A DNA stretch of 64,000 bases from Rhizobium sp. PDO1-076 (lineage in GTDB: Bacteria > Pseudomonadota > Alphaproteobacteria > Rhizobiales > Rhizobiaceae), in assembly GCF_000247475.1 (NCBI RefSeq), contig NZ_AHZC01000419.1:28010-92009 (forward strand). The letters run 5' to 3'. Below are positions 54,094 through 62,638 of the stretch, one piece after another (within the stretch, counting starts at the first letter, position 1; each line of letters starts with the position of its first letter). The position numbers were made by a program, and so were the translations under genes. The notes beneath the pieces are model-generated. The model searched no databases. It saw nothing but the letters and a program-made list of their open reading frames with translations, and had not been told where the DNA came from.

Positions 54094-54933
54094 TCAGCCG
54101 TTCAGCGCTGCGATATGGTCCTTGGCATAGGTCTCAACCGAGCGCGGCGCCTTGCCGGTCAGTGTCTCGACATCGGTGGTCACCGCTGCTGTCCAGCCTT
54201 CACGCACCGGATAGAAGATCGATGCGAGGAAGCCGGCATAGTCGGCAGGCACGCCGACGCCGGTCAGCATGGCGATGAAGGCCTCGTCGCTGATCGCGCT
54301 GTAGCCGACCGGCTTGCCGATCGTCTTGGCGATGATCGTGGCGGCTTCACCGTAGCTCAGCGCCTGCGGGCCGGTCAGGTTGAAGGCGCGGCCGTTGAAG
54401 GCGTCGGTCGTCAGGGCTGCAGCCGCACTGGCAGCGATGTCGCGGGCATCGATGAAGCTCGACTTGCCGTCGCCGGCCGGAACCGCGATTTGGCCATGGT
54501 CGATACCGGCCTTCCAGTAGGTGTGGAAATTGTCGGAGAACCAGTTCGGCCGCAGGATAACATAAGGCACGCCGGACTTTTCGATGGCGATCTCGATCTG
54601 GCGGTACGGGATGCTGTCATCGGCATCAACGCCGAAAACGCTTTGGAACACCACCTTCACTTTTTTCGCAAAGGCAGCCTCAAGCACCGGCGTCAGCAGG
54701 CCGATCGCATCGACGCTGCCCGACGCGAGCATGACATAGGCGCGATCGACGCCATCGAGCGCCGGGCCGAAGGTGTCAGGATCGGTGTAGTTGAACACCA
54801 CGCCTTCCGCGCCTTCGACGGCTTTGCCTGTGCGCGAGGCGGCCTTGACGTTTTCGCCCTTGGCAACGAGCGCCTTCACCAGCGGCGTGCCCACATTGCC
54901 GGTCGCACCGAGAACCAGGATCTTGTTCGACAT
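54094..54933 (-). CDS. NmrA-like NAD(P)-binding quinone-oxidoreductase-type protein
   Basis: The 279-residue protein has a Rossmann GATGNVGTPLVKAL at the N-terminus, basic AASRTG after the second strand (NADP preference), and the NmrA/QorB-like segments RPNWFSDNFHTYW and LTGPQALSYGEAA. It is related to NAD(P)H:quinone oxidoreductases such as QorB and to NmrA sensors. The start at 54933 follows GAGGAATTAACGAC. It is divergent from an HxlR regulator with an N-terminal cysteine, an arrangement typical of quinone-responsive pairs. Confidence 0.83.
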   Translation of the reverse strand: MSNKILVLGATGNVGTPLVKALVAKGENVKAASRTGKAVEGAEGVVFNYTDPDTFGPALDGVDRAYVMLASGSVDAIGLLTPVLEAAFAKKVKVVFQSVFGVDADDSIPYRQIEIAIEKSGVPYVILRPNWFSDNFHTYWKAGIDHGQIAVPAGDGKSSFIDARDIAASAAAALTTDAFNGRAFNLTGPQALSYGEAATIIAKTIGKPVGYSAISDEAFIAMLTGVGVPADYAGFLASIFYPVREGWTAAVTTDVETLTGKAPRSVETYAKDHIAALNG

Positions 54934-54961
54934 GTCGTTAATTCCTCGAATGATTGAATAG

Positions 54962-54993
54962 GTATCTATTGGAAACCAGCTTCCGATTGGATA
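54962..54993. promoter_or_regulatory. Candidate HxlR operator in the divergent intergenic region
   Basis: TATCTATTGGAA-accagc-TTCCGATTGGATA forms an inverted repeat (TATC-4-GGAA / TTCC-5-GATA) in the AT-rich 149-bp gap between the NmrA-like and HxlR genes. Its symmetry and position fit binding by a dimeric winged-helix regulator. Confidence 0.45.
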
Positions 54994-55082
54994 TATACTC
55001 ACTAATAAAAATCGCGAAAGAAGGCACTTTCGGGTGACATGGTTTCCTTGAGGAAACCGCCCGCAACCGAGCAGGACCAATC

Positions 55083-55448
55083 ATGCAGCATGACTACGAC
55101 GTCTATGAAGAGAACTGCCCGACCCGTCAGGTGCTCGCCCGCGTGGCGGACAAATGGGCCTTGCTGATCCTTGATCGTCTGGATGGCGAGGCGGTGCGTT
55201 TCAATCACTTGAGGCGCGATATCAAGGGTGTGTCGCAGAAAGTCCTGTCGCAGACGCTCAAGCGGCTGGAGCGCGACGGCATGGTCTCGCGAACCGCCTT
55301 CGCGACAGTGCCGGTGACGGTGGAATATGCACTGACGCCGCTGGGCAGGACTCTGACGGAAACCGTCGCTGCCATGGCCCATTGGGCTGAAAAGCACATG
55401 GATGCCGTGCTTGTCGCCCAGCAGGCCTACGACGCCCAGCCACGATAG
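55083..55448 (+). CDS. HxlR-family winged-helix regulator with redox cysteine
   Basis: The 121-residue protein matches HxlR/DUF24: CPTRQVLARVADKWALLILDRLDG, RFNHLRRDIKGVSQKVLSQTLKRLERDGMVSR, and VEYALTPLGRTL. Cys12 in EENCPTRQ sits where HypR, QorR and YodB carry their redox-sensing cysteine. It is divergent from the NmrA-like gene and probably represses it until oxidised or alkylated by quinones or aldehydes. The regulatory role is inferred from family and layout. Confidence 0.9.
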   Translation: MQHDYDVYEENCPTRQVLARVADKWALLILDRLDGEAVRFNHLRRDIKGVSQKVLSQTLKRLERDGMVSRTAFATVPVTVEYALTPLGRTLTETVAAMAHWAEKHMDAVLVAQQAYDAQPR

Positions 55449-55526
55449 GGCAGGCCGCCGTACGGTGATCCGTGCGATGGCTTGGTCATATATCCGTTAT
55501 CTGTCTGCCGGGAATGTGATGATGGC

Positions 55527-56402
55527 TCAGGCGTTGCCGTCGAGCGTCAGCCCCCCTCCATAGAGATCCGGCCGGCGATCACGGAACAGGCCCCAGGAGG
55601 CGCGCTGCTTGGCAATGCCGTCGAGATCGAAGCTGGCCGTCAGCACGGTCTCTTCCAGGCGTCCGGCTTCCGCGACCTTGCCACCGGTCTGGTCGGCAAT
55701 GAAGGACGAACCATAGAAGGTCAGTTCCGTGCCCTTGCGGCCGGGCTCGACGCCGATACGGTTCGAGGCGATCACCGGCATCAGGTTGGCGCCTGCATGA
55801 CCCTGCATCACGCGCTGCCAATGGGCGGCACTGTCGATGGTCGGATCCTGCGGCTCCGAGCCGATCGCTGTCGGATAAAACAGCAGTTCGGCGCCCATCA
55901 GCGCCATGGATCGCGCCGCTTCCGGGAACCATTGATCCCAGCATATGCCGACGCCGATCTTGGCGTAACGGGTCTGCCAGACCTTGAAACCGGTATCGCC
56001 GGGCGAGAAGTAGAATTTCTCCGTGTAGCCCGGACCATCCGGGATATGGCTCTTGCGATAGAGACCAAGTACGCAGCCATCCGCATCGATGATCGCGATA
56101 CTGTTGAAGAAGGTTGGGCCGGCCTTTTCGAAAAAGCTGATCGGCAGCACGACGCCAAGCTCGGCAGCGAGCTTGGAGAAATGCGCGATCAGCGGATTGC
56201 CCTCGAGCGGCTTTGCCAGATCGAAGAATTCGGCAATCTGGTCCTGGCAGAAATAGGGAGCCTCGAACAGTTCCTGTATCAGGATGATCTGCGCGCCCTT
56301 GCCGGCAGCCTCCCGGATCAGTTTTTCGGCCCGCGCGATATTGCCGGCGAGATCCCAGCTGCAGGCCATCTGGGTTGCGGCGACGGTTACGATGCGTGTC
56401 AT
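55527..56402 (-). CDS. aguB: N-carbamoylputrescine amidohydrolase
   Basis: The 291-residue nitrilase-superfamily enzyme hydrolyses N-carbamoylputrescine to putrescine in the agmatine route. The Glu-Lys-Cys triad is visible in LIQELFEAPYFCQDQ, YRKSHIPDGPGY and GICWDQWFPEAAR, and the YFCQDQ and GPGYTEKFYF segments mark the AguB subgroup. GAGGAGCACAGC precedes the ATG at 56402. It is the third gene after puuA and puuB, each gap about 10 bp, forming one operon for putrescine use. Confidence 0.9.
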   Translation of the reverse strand: MTRIVTVAATQMACSWDLAGNIARAEKLIREAAGKGAQIILIQELFEAPYFCQDQIAEFFDLAKPLEGNPLIAHFSKLAAELGVVLPISFFEKAGPTFFNSIAIIDADGCVLGLYRKSHIPDGPGYTEKFYFSPGDTGFKVWQTRYAKIGVGICWDQWFPEAARSMALMGAELLFYPTAIGSEPQDPTIDSAAHWQRVMQGHAGANLMPVIASNRIGVEPGRKGTELTFYGSSFIADQTGGKVAEAGRLEETVLTASFDLDGIAKQRASWGLFRDRRPDLYGGGLTLDGNA

Positions 56403-56412
56403 GCTGTGCTCC

Positions 56413-57711
56413 TCAGACGCCGAGTTTGTCGCGCAAGCCGTACCACCAGGCACCGAGCGCCGTCAGCGGAACGCGGAACATCCGCCCGCCGGGGAAAGGA
56501 TAGGCCTGCAGCGACGACCAGACATCGAAGCGGCTGGCCTGGCCATGCACGGCCTCGCCGAGGATCTTGCCGAGCAGATGCGTGGTGGTCACGCCATGGC
56601 CGGAGTCGCCATGCGAGAAATAGACCGTGTCCGACAGCTTGCCCATATGCGGAATGCGGGTCAGCGTCAGCGCGAAGTTGCCGCTCCAGGCATAGTCGAT
56701 CTTCACGTCCTTCAACTGCGGAAAGGTTTTCAGCATATTCGGCCGAATGACGCCGGTCAGGTTTGCCGGATCCTGGCCGCCATAACCGATGCCGCCGCCA
56801 TAGAGCAGCCGGTTATCGGCCGTGCGGCGATAGTAGTCGAGCACGTAATTGGCATCCTCGACGCAGTAATTGGCCGGCAGCAATTCCTCGATCAGCTTGG
56901 CATCGAGCGGTTCCGTCGCCATCACCTGGGAGGACACCGGCATCATCTTCTCGGTGATCTTCGGCGCCAGCCCGCTCATATAGGCATTGCCGCAGACCAG
57001 CACGAATTTCGCCCGCACCATGCCGCGCTCGGTGCGCACATAGGGCTGCGCGCCGGTGTCGATTTCGATAACCTTGGAGTTTTCAAAGATCTTGCCGCCA
57101 AGACTTTCCACTGCGGCTGCCTCGCCGAGCACCAGGTCGAGCGGATGGATATGGCCGCCATGCCGGTCGATCATGCCGCCGACATAGCGATCGGCCTTCA
57201 CGTATTTCGACACCTCGGACTTGGACACCATTTCCAGACCGTCATGGCCGTGCTTCTGCCAGGTGGCGCGGACCTCGCCCATTTCGCGCACCTGCTTGTC
57301 GGTAAAAGCGGCAAAGAAGCCGCCATCGATCAGATCGCAGTCTATGCCGTATTTCGCCACCCGCTCGCGAATGATCCTGCCACCCTCGAGCGACATCTCG
57401 CCGAGCCGGGCGGCACGGTCCGGGCCGTAGCGTTTGGCAATCGTGTCGAGATCGCGGCTGTAGCCGTTGACGATCTGCCCGCCATTGCGGCCGGACGCGC
57501 CAAAGCCGATGCGGTCGGCCTCGACAACGATCACCGAATAGCCGGTCTCCGCCAGTTGCAGGGCCGCCGAGATCCCGGTGAACCCGGCGCCGATCACGCA
57601 GATATCGGCGTTCAGTTCGCCTTCCAGGCTGGGACGAATACGCTTGTCGCGGGCAGAGGCTGCGTAGTAGGTGGCCGCATGGCCGGGATTGGCTCCGATA
57701 GACTTGGTCAT
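56413..57711 (-). CDS. puuB: Gamma-glutamylputrescine oxidase (FAD-dependent)
   Basis: The 432-residue flavoprotein of the DAO family has an N-terminal Rossmann motif DICVIGAGFTGISAALQLAE, RIGFGASGRNGGQIVNGYSRD, and a C-terminal FAD-site YFSHGDSGHGVTTTHLLGK. These match PuuB-type oxidases that cleave gamma-glutamylputrescine. The gene lies between puuA and aguB with 10-bp gaps, which supports the assignment. The ATG at 57711 follows GAGGTG. Confidence 0.88.
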   Translation of the reverse strand: MTKSIGANPGHAATYYAASARDKRIRPSLEGELNADICVIGAGFTGISAALQLAETGYSVIVVEADRIGFGASGRNGGQIVNGYSRDLDTIAKRYGPDRAARLGEMSLEGGRIIRERVAKYGIDCDLIDGGFFAAFTDKQVREMGEVRATWQKHGHDGLEMVSKSEVSKYVKADRYVGGMIDRHGGHIHPLDLVLGEAAAVESLGGKIFENSKVIEIDTGAQPYVRTERGMVRAKFVLVCGNAYMSGLAPKITEKMMPVSSQVMATEPLDAKLIEELLPANYCVEDANYVLDYYRRTADNRLLYGGGIGYGGQDPANLTGVIRPNMLKTFPQLKDVKIDYAWSGNFALTLTRIPHMGKLSDTVYFSHGDSGHGVTTTHLLGKILGEAVHGQASRFDVWSSLQAYPFPGGRMFRVPLTALGAWWYGLRDKLGV

Positions 57712-57721
57712 GGCATGCACC

Positions 57722-59080
57722 TCACACGGTCCGGATATAGGCGTCATATTCGACGTCTGTCACACGCTGGGAAAACTCCGACAGTTCCTGCTGCTTGCAG
57801 GCGGTATAGAGCCCGCGATATTTCGGCCCGAGCGCCGCATAGGCAAAACTCGACTTGGCAAAACGCTGGATCGCATAATCCCAATTGGTCGGCAGCGGCT
57901 CGTGGCTGACGGCATGGTCGTCGCCGGAGATCGCACCGCCCGGCGGTGTCTTCTCCTTCATGCCGGCCAACGCCGCCGACAGGATCATCGCCAGAACCAG
58001 ATAGGGATTGGTGTCGGAGCCCGCGACACGGTGCTCGATGCGGGTCGCCGGCTTGGATGCGGTGATCACGCGCACGGCCGCCGAGCGGTTGTCGAAACCC
58101 CAGGACGCATAGGTCGGCGCATGTTCGGAAGGGCGCAGGCGGCGATAGGAATTCTGGTGCGGCGCAAACACAGCCATGCTCTCGCCCATTGCTTCCAGCA
58201 GCCCGCCGACCGAATGCAACAGCGTGTCGGCCGGGCCGTTCTCGCCGACATAGATATTGCGGCCGCTTTCATCCAGCACCGAAAAATGCACATGCATGCC
58301 GCTGCCGGCCTGCATGCCATAGGGCTTGGCCATGAAGGTCGCGTCGAGATCGTTGGCGCGCGCCACGCCCTTGACGATGCGCTTCAAAAGGACCGCGTAG
58401 TCGGCGGCGGCCAGCGCATCCGGCACATGGTTGAGATTGATCTCATACTGGCCGGGACCGTTTTCCCTGAGCGTCGTATCGGCCGGCACGTTCTGCGCCT
58501 TGGCGGCGCTGGAAATGCCGTGGAACACCTCTTCGAAATCCTGCAGTTCGGAAATCGACAGCACCTGCGTCTGCCCGGTATGCCAGCGTCCGTCGCGGGT
58601 ATTGGGCGGGCGAACCGGATCAAGCGCCGAACGCACCGGGTCGATCAGGTAGAATTCGAGTTCGGTGGCAACGACGGGCGTCAGCTTCTCGCGCTTGTAG
58701 CGCTCCAGCACATTGGCCAGCACCTGGCGCGGATCGGCATAGAAGGCATCGCCCTCGGTTGTGCGCATCTGCAGCAGAACCTGGGCCGTCGGGCGCGACA
58801 GCCAGGTGACGCGCGACAGCGTGCCGGGCACCGGAAAGCAGATCCCGTCCGGGTCGCCGGTGCCTTCGGCAAGGCCGGCGGCATTGACGTCGCGGCCCCA
58901 GACATCAAGTGCATAAACCGAGCGCGGCATGGCCATGCCGTTGGTCAGCACATCGATCGCCCGTTCGCGCGGGATCCATTTGCCGCGCGGCACGCCGTTT
59001 ACGTCGATGACAAAGGCTTCAAGAACTTCAATATCGGGGTTTTGCGCAAAAAATTCTCGCGCCTGCTCGGCAATGTCCAT
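57722..59080 (-). CDS. puuA: Gamma-glutamylputrescine synthetase (glutamine-synthetase family)
   Basis: The 452-residue ATP-grasp-type GS-fold enzyme ligates glutamate to putrescine. It starts with IEVLEAFVIDVNGVPRGKW and has the GS glutamate-site region TELEFYLIDP, GPGQYEINLNHVPDALAAADYAV, the metal-site AGSGMHVHFSVLDESGRN and RIEHRVAGSDTNPYL. It lacks the adenylylation motif of GlnA. It heads the puuA-puuB-aguB operon. A 20-bp palindrome lies about 200 bp upstream and is the best candidate operator. The ribosome-binding site is weak (GGTGCCC). Confidence 0.9.
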   Translation of the reverse strand: MDIAEQAREFFAQNPDIEVLEAFVIDVNGVPRGKWIPRERAIDVLTNGMAMPRSVYALDVWGRDVNAAGLAEGTGDPDGICFPVPGTLSRVTWLSRPTAQVLLQMRTTEGDAFYADPRQVLANVLERYKREKLTPVVATELEFYLIDPVRSALDPVRPPNTRDGRWHTGQTQVLSISELQDFEEVFHGISSAAKAQNVPADTTLRENGPGQYEINLNHVPDALAAADYAVLLKRIVKGVARANDLDATFMAKPYGMQAGSGMHVHFSVLDESGRNIYVGENGPADTLLHSVGGLLEAMGESMAVFAPHQNSYRRLRPSEHAPTYASWGFDNRSAAVRVITASKPATRIEHRVAGSDTNPYLVLAMILSAALAGMKEKTPPGGAISGDDHAVSHEPLPTNWDYAIQRFAKSSFAYAALGPKYRGLYTACKQQELSEFSQRVTDVEYDAYIRTV

Positions 59081-59394
59081 AGGGCACCGTTTGGGTAGAT
59101 GGTCTGCTTGATCTTTAAACACGTGTCGCCACGCCAGCGGGACATGCCGCTAACGATAGACGCTTTTCACGTTATAGATCAGAAACCGGACCATGCCTCG
59201 GCAACCTCTAGATTTCCCCTCGACCGGTGGCCTCTTTTTTGAGGCCGGTTTTTATCCGATCAGCCACCCTTTCGAGCGACAATTTGGTCATATGACCAAA
59301 TCTCGTTTAGCATTCCGACGCGACAAAGGCTAGCCCGCACCGACCGCGCTGGCCTTTTGTCGCGGCTGATCTCATCTTGGCCTCCTGCACGACC
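59081..59394. other. Intergenic region with palindrome and plus-strand hairpin
   Basis: The 314 bp before puuA hold the palindrome at 59282 and a hairpin GGCCTC-tttttt-GAGGCC at 59229-59246 followed by GGTTTTTA on the plus strand. Both neighbours are on the minus strand, so that terminator-like element has no obvious upstream gene. No ORF is credible here. Confidence 0.5.
59282..59301. promoter_or_regulatory. Perfect 20-bp palindrome upstream of puuA
   Basis: ATTTGGTCATATGACCAAAT is fully self-complementary. The TGGTC...GACCA half-sites are of the kind bound by FadR/GntR-subfamily regulators. It is about 200 bp upstream of puuA and 94 bp from the end of the DadA-like gene. Confidence 0.65.
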
Positions 59395-60648
59395 CTAAGG
59401 ATTGAACCGCTCAGGGCGCCAGGCCGTGGTGTCGAGGAACGGCTTTTCGCCGTCCATCATCTCCGCGATCAGACGGCCCGTGACAGGTCCAAGCGTCAGG
59501 CCGTGATGTGCGTGCCCGAAGGCAAACCACAGTCCTTCATGGCGCGGCGCCTTGCCGATCACCGGCATCATGTCCGGTGTGCAGGGGCGGGCGCCCATCC
59601 ACGGTTCGGCATCCAGCCGTTCGCCGAGCGGAAAGATTTCCCGCGCCACCTTTTCGGCCCGCTCCAGCTGGACCGGCGATTTCGGCGCATCGCGATCGGC
59701 AAATTCCGCACCGGTCGTCAGGCGGATGCCCTTTTCCATCGGCGCGAGGAAATAGCCGCGCTCGCCATCCATCGCCCAGTTGTTCAAAACCGCATTGCCG
59801 GCCGGCGCATAATGCATGTGATAGCCGCGCTTGACCCCGAGCGGGAAGCGGTAGCCGAGTTTGGCGGTCATCTCCTGCGCCCAGGGACCGACGGCCAGCA
59901 CCACCTCTTCGCCCTCGATCATGCCGTCGTCGGTCTTGACCCTCCAGCCGCGGCCGTTGGCACCCGGCTCGAGCGTGCTCGCGTCACCCTTGACGAAGCG
60001 GCCACCGAGCGACTGGAAATAGGCGAGATAGGCCGCCGTCAATCCATGTGGATTGGTCACCGACCACGGATCGTTCCATTTCAGCGCGCCGACGAAATCG
60101 TCCGAAAGATGCGGCTCTTCCCTGGCCAGTTCCTCGCGCGTCAGGCTCTTGAAGCTGATGCCGTATTCGCGGCCGAGCCGCTCGGCCTCCGCCACTTCGC
60201 CGTCACGCTTGGCCGTCGTGCGGAACAACTCCATCCAGCCATCCTTGCGGATGAACTGACCGGCATTGGCAGCCTCGATCAGCACCTGGTGCTCGGAGAT
60301 CGAATTTTCGATCAGCGGCGCATAGGCGCGCGCAATCACCTCATGCCGCGGCTTGTTGGAATGCCACCAGTAGCGCGCCAGAAACGGAACGAGTTTCGCC
60401 AGCGCACTGACATGATAATGCGCGTCGATCCGGTTGTTCAGGCCGTAGCGCAGCAGCAGTCCGAGATCCTGCGGGAAGGCATAGGGAACAACCCCCTCGC
60501 GCTGGATAAGGCCAGCATTGCCGAACGAGGTTTCTTCGCCCGGATCGCGCCGGTCCACCAAAACCACAGTGCGTCCGCGACGCGCCAGATGAATTGCGGT
60601 GGACACGCCGATGATGCCGGCGCCAAGCACGATAGTAACCTTGGACAT
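59395..60648 (-). CDS. DadA-type FAD-dependent D-amino-acid dehydrogenase, candidate D-hydroxyproline dehydrogenase (HypO-like)
   Basis: The 417-residue flavoprotein has the Rossmann motif VLGAGIIGVSTAIHLARRG, the DAO-family VDRRDPGEETSFGNAGLIQ, and a C-terminal FAD site GLWFAFGHAHHGLTLGPVTGRLIAEMM. DadA-like enzymes oxidise D-amino acids. A DapA-like protein resembling hydroxyproline-pathway HypD lies on the same strand 0.6 kb upstream, so a role as D-4-hydroxyproline dehydrogenase is plausible, not proved. The start at 60648 follows GGGAACTG. A TGTATACA motif lies 25-30 bp upstream of it. Confidence 0.8.
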   Translation of the reverse strand: MSKVTIVLGAGIIGVSTAIHLARRGRTVVLVDRRDPGEETSFGNAGLIQREGVVPYAFPQDLGLLLRYGLNNRIDAHYHVSALAKLVPFLARYWWHSNKPRHEVIARAYAPLIENSISEHQVLIEAANAGQFIRKDGWMELFRTTAKRDGEVAEAERLGREYGISFKSLTREELAREEPHLSDDFVGALKWNDPWSVTNPHGLTAAYLAYFQSLGGRFVKGDASTLEPGANGRGWRVKTDDGMIEGEEVVLAVGPWAQEMTAKLGYRFPLGVKRGYHMHYAPAGNAVLNNWAMDGERGYFLAPMEKGIRLTTGAEFADRDAPKSPVQLERAEKVAREIFPLGERLDAEPWMGARPCTPDMMPVIGKAPRHEGLWFAFGHAHHGLTLGPVTGRLIAEMMDGEKPFLDTTAWRPERFNP

Positions 60649-60671
60649 GGTATTTTCAGTTCCCTGAGGGC

Positions 60672-60686
60672 AAGATGTATACAAGG
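60672..60686. promoter_or_regulatory. Candidate GntR-type operator upstream of the DadA-like gene
   Basis: AAGATGTATACAAGG contains the symmetric TGTATACA. A related sequence (ATACAtctTTGTAT) lies before the DapA-like gene at 62326, suggesting common control. Confidence 0.4.
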
Positions 60687-60836
60687 ATGCAATTGCCACG
60701 GTTGCGGCGCAAACGAAAAATGGTCGCATCCGCGGAAATCCGCAAAATCCTTGGCGAAGCGGCGATCGTTCACTATCTCCGACACTGCTGCTGCAGGTAT
60801 ATGACTGCATCAGTCAGCTTTTAGGAAAGGTCCCTG

Positions 60837-61199
60837 ATGCGTCTTCTGACACTCGCCGCAGCCTGGCTGCTGGTTGCGATCGGCATCATTGGTGTCTTCC
60901 TGCCGGTTCTGCCGACCACCCCGTTCATGATCCTGGCCGCCGCCCTGTTCGCCCGCTCGTCGCCGCGCTTCGAGCGTTGGCTGCTGGAGCATCCGCGTTA
61001 TGGCCAGCCGCTGACCGACTGGCGTCGCCAGGGCGCGATTTCAAAGCCGGCGAAAATCGCCTCGGTCTCGCTGATGAGCGCGAGCTATCTGGTCGTCTGG
61101 TTCGTCGGTCCGCCGCAGATTTGGCTGAAACTGGCGATCGGCGCGATCCTGATCGCCTGCGCCGCCTTCGTGCTGAGCCGGCCGCTGCCCAATCCATAA
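60837..61199 (+). CDS. YbaN/DUF454 family membrane protein
   Basis: The 120-residue protein has hydrophobic segments at residues 3-24, 27-40 and 90-112 and the family core GIIGVFLPVLPTTPFMILAAALFARSSPRFERWLLEHPRYGQPL...W. It is a DUF454 (YbaN) inner-membrane protein of unknown role. AGGAAAGG precedes the ATG. It is on the opposite strand to the two catabolic genes around it. Confidence 0.9.
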   Translation: MRLLTLAAAWLLVAIGIIGVFLPVLPTTPFMILAAALFARSSPRFERWLLEHPRYGQPLTDWRRQGAISKPAKIASVSLMSASYLVVWFVGPPQIWLKLAIGAILIACAAFVLSRPLPNP

Positions 61200-61291
61200 C
61201 GGGAAGCGGTTCGACTGATTGCCGCTGTGGGCGCAATCGCAGCGCTCAGGCCCTCCGGGTGGAGGGCCTAATCCGGTTCCCGGCCGCTCGA

Positions 61292-62254
61292 TCAGGCCTT
61301 GTACTTGGCCACGGCGCCGGAAAGCTTGCTCCATTCGCCATACCAGCTGTTGAACAGCTTGAACTGCGCTTCGACATAGCCGCGCTGGCTTGCCGTCAGG
61401 GCGTCGCTCTCGTTGAAATGCAGCGTGTATTCCGCGTCACCCTTCAGCACCATCATGTGTTTGAAGTAGAGAACGAGGTCGGCACCTTCGTCGAAGGACG
61501 ACAGCACGGCCAGCGCCTGTTCCAGTTCCAGCGCCCGCTGGCGCGCATCGGCATCGCCGGCAGCCGCAGCCTGCGCCAGGTTGCACAGATGCAGCACTTC
61601 CTTGGGCAGCACGTTGCCGATGCCGGTGATCGCGCCGGTCGCACCGCAATTGACATAGCCGTGGAACACAGCCGTATCGACGCCGATCATCAGTGAAACG
61701 CTGTCGTCGTGATTGGTGATGTGCTCAGCCGCATAACGCATGTCGGCCGGGCCGCCGAATTCCTTGAAGCCGACGAGGTTCGGATGTTCGGCGCGCAGTG
61801 CGAAGAACAGGTCGGCGCGTGTGGCAAAGCCGTAATACGGGCTGTTGTAGATGACCGCTGCAAGATCGGGTGCCGCCGCGAGGATTGCCTTGAAATGCGC
61901 TTTCTGCGCCGTCACCGACGAGCCGCGCGACAACACGCGCGGAATGACCATCAGGCCCTGTGCGCCGACTTTCTGGGCGTGTGCCGCATGCGCAACGGCC
62001 GTGGCCGTGTTGACCGCGCCGGTGCCGACGATCACCGGAATGCCGGCCTGAACAAGGCGCTCGACACCTTCCATGCGCTGTGCATCGGTCAGAAGCGGCC
62101 AGTCGCCCATCGACCCGCAATAGACGACAGCCGACATGCCGTCAGCGATCAGCTGCTTTGCCTTGCGCACCAGCTGGTCGAAATCCGGGCTGCGATCAGC
62201 TTTGCAGGGTGTCATCAGCGCGGGAACTACACCCGAAAAAATCGTTGCCTTCAT
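61292..62254 (-). CDS. DapA-family aldolase/deaminase, HypD-like (4-hydroxyproline pathway)
   Basis: The 320-residue TIM-barrel enzyme of the dihydrodipicolinate-synthase family has the YNSPYYGF tyrosine segment, the Schiff-base lysine of VGFKEFGG, and GSMGDWPLLTDAQRMEGVERLVQAGIPVIVGTG. By overall similarity as I recall it, it is close to the Sinorhizobium 1-pyrroline-4-hydroxy-2-carboxylate deaminase HypD rather than to lysine-pathway DapA. GGAGGAATTCGACA precedes the ATG at 62254. Together with the DadA-like oxidase it would convert D-4-hydroxyproline towards 2-oxoglutarate semialdehyde. The genes for the later steps are not in this window. Confidence 0.82.
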   Translation of the reverse strand: MKATIFSGVVPALMTPCKADRSPDFDQLVRKAKQLIADGMSAVVYCGSMGDWPLLTDAQRMEGVERLVQAGIPVIVGTGAVNTATAVAHAAHAQKVGAQGLMVIPRVLSRGSSVTAQKAHFKAILAAAPDLAAVIYNSPYYGFATRADLFFALRAEHPNLVGFKEFGGPADMRYAAEHITNHDDSVSLMIGVDTAVFHGYVNCGATGAITGIGNVLPKEVLHLCNLAQAAAAGDADARQRALELEQALAVLSSFDEGADLVLYFKHMMVLKGDAEYTLHFNESDALTASQRGYVEAQFKLFNSWYGEWSKLSGAVAKYKA

Positions 62255-62638
62255 TGTCGAATTCCTCCTTGCGACGAAGCGATATTTGGCCCGCAGACTG
62301 TCGCGGCGTGACCTTGAGGGCTGATATACATCTTTGTATTCTTTTTGTCGACAGAGAAATGTGTGGGATCGCAACAACTCCCCGCAACGCATCACCACGC
62401 GCATCGCCGACGTCACGGCTGAAAAACGATGCACGTTCGCGGATCGCCTGAGCCTGCCGACGTTGAGCCTGCTGATGATGGTCGCGCGGATCTTGGTCGC
62501 GCTAATGGCGCGCGCCGATCAAGATCACAGTCTGGGACAGCGAGCCCCTCCCGCCGCGGCAATTGCCCCGCCATCCTCGGCCGTCGTAAGGTGTTGGTCG
62601 TAAGCTGATGATGATGATTGTGATGAAGGAGGGCACCC
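62255..62638. other. Intergenic region upstream of the DapA-like gene
   Basis: The 384 bp hold a GntR-like dyad ATACAtctTTGTAT at 62326-62339 close to the DapA-like gene and a GAT-rich stretch near 62605-62630 before the GFA gene. I see no RNA gene or convincing ORF. Confidence 0.4.
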
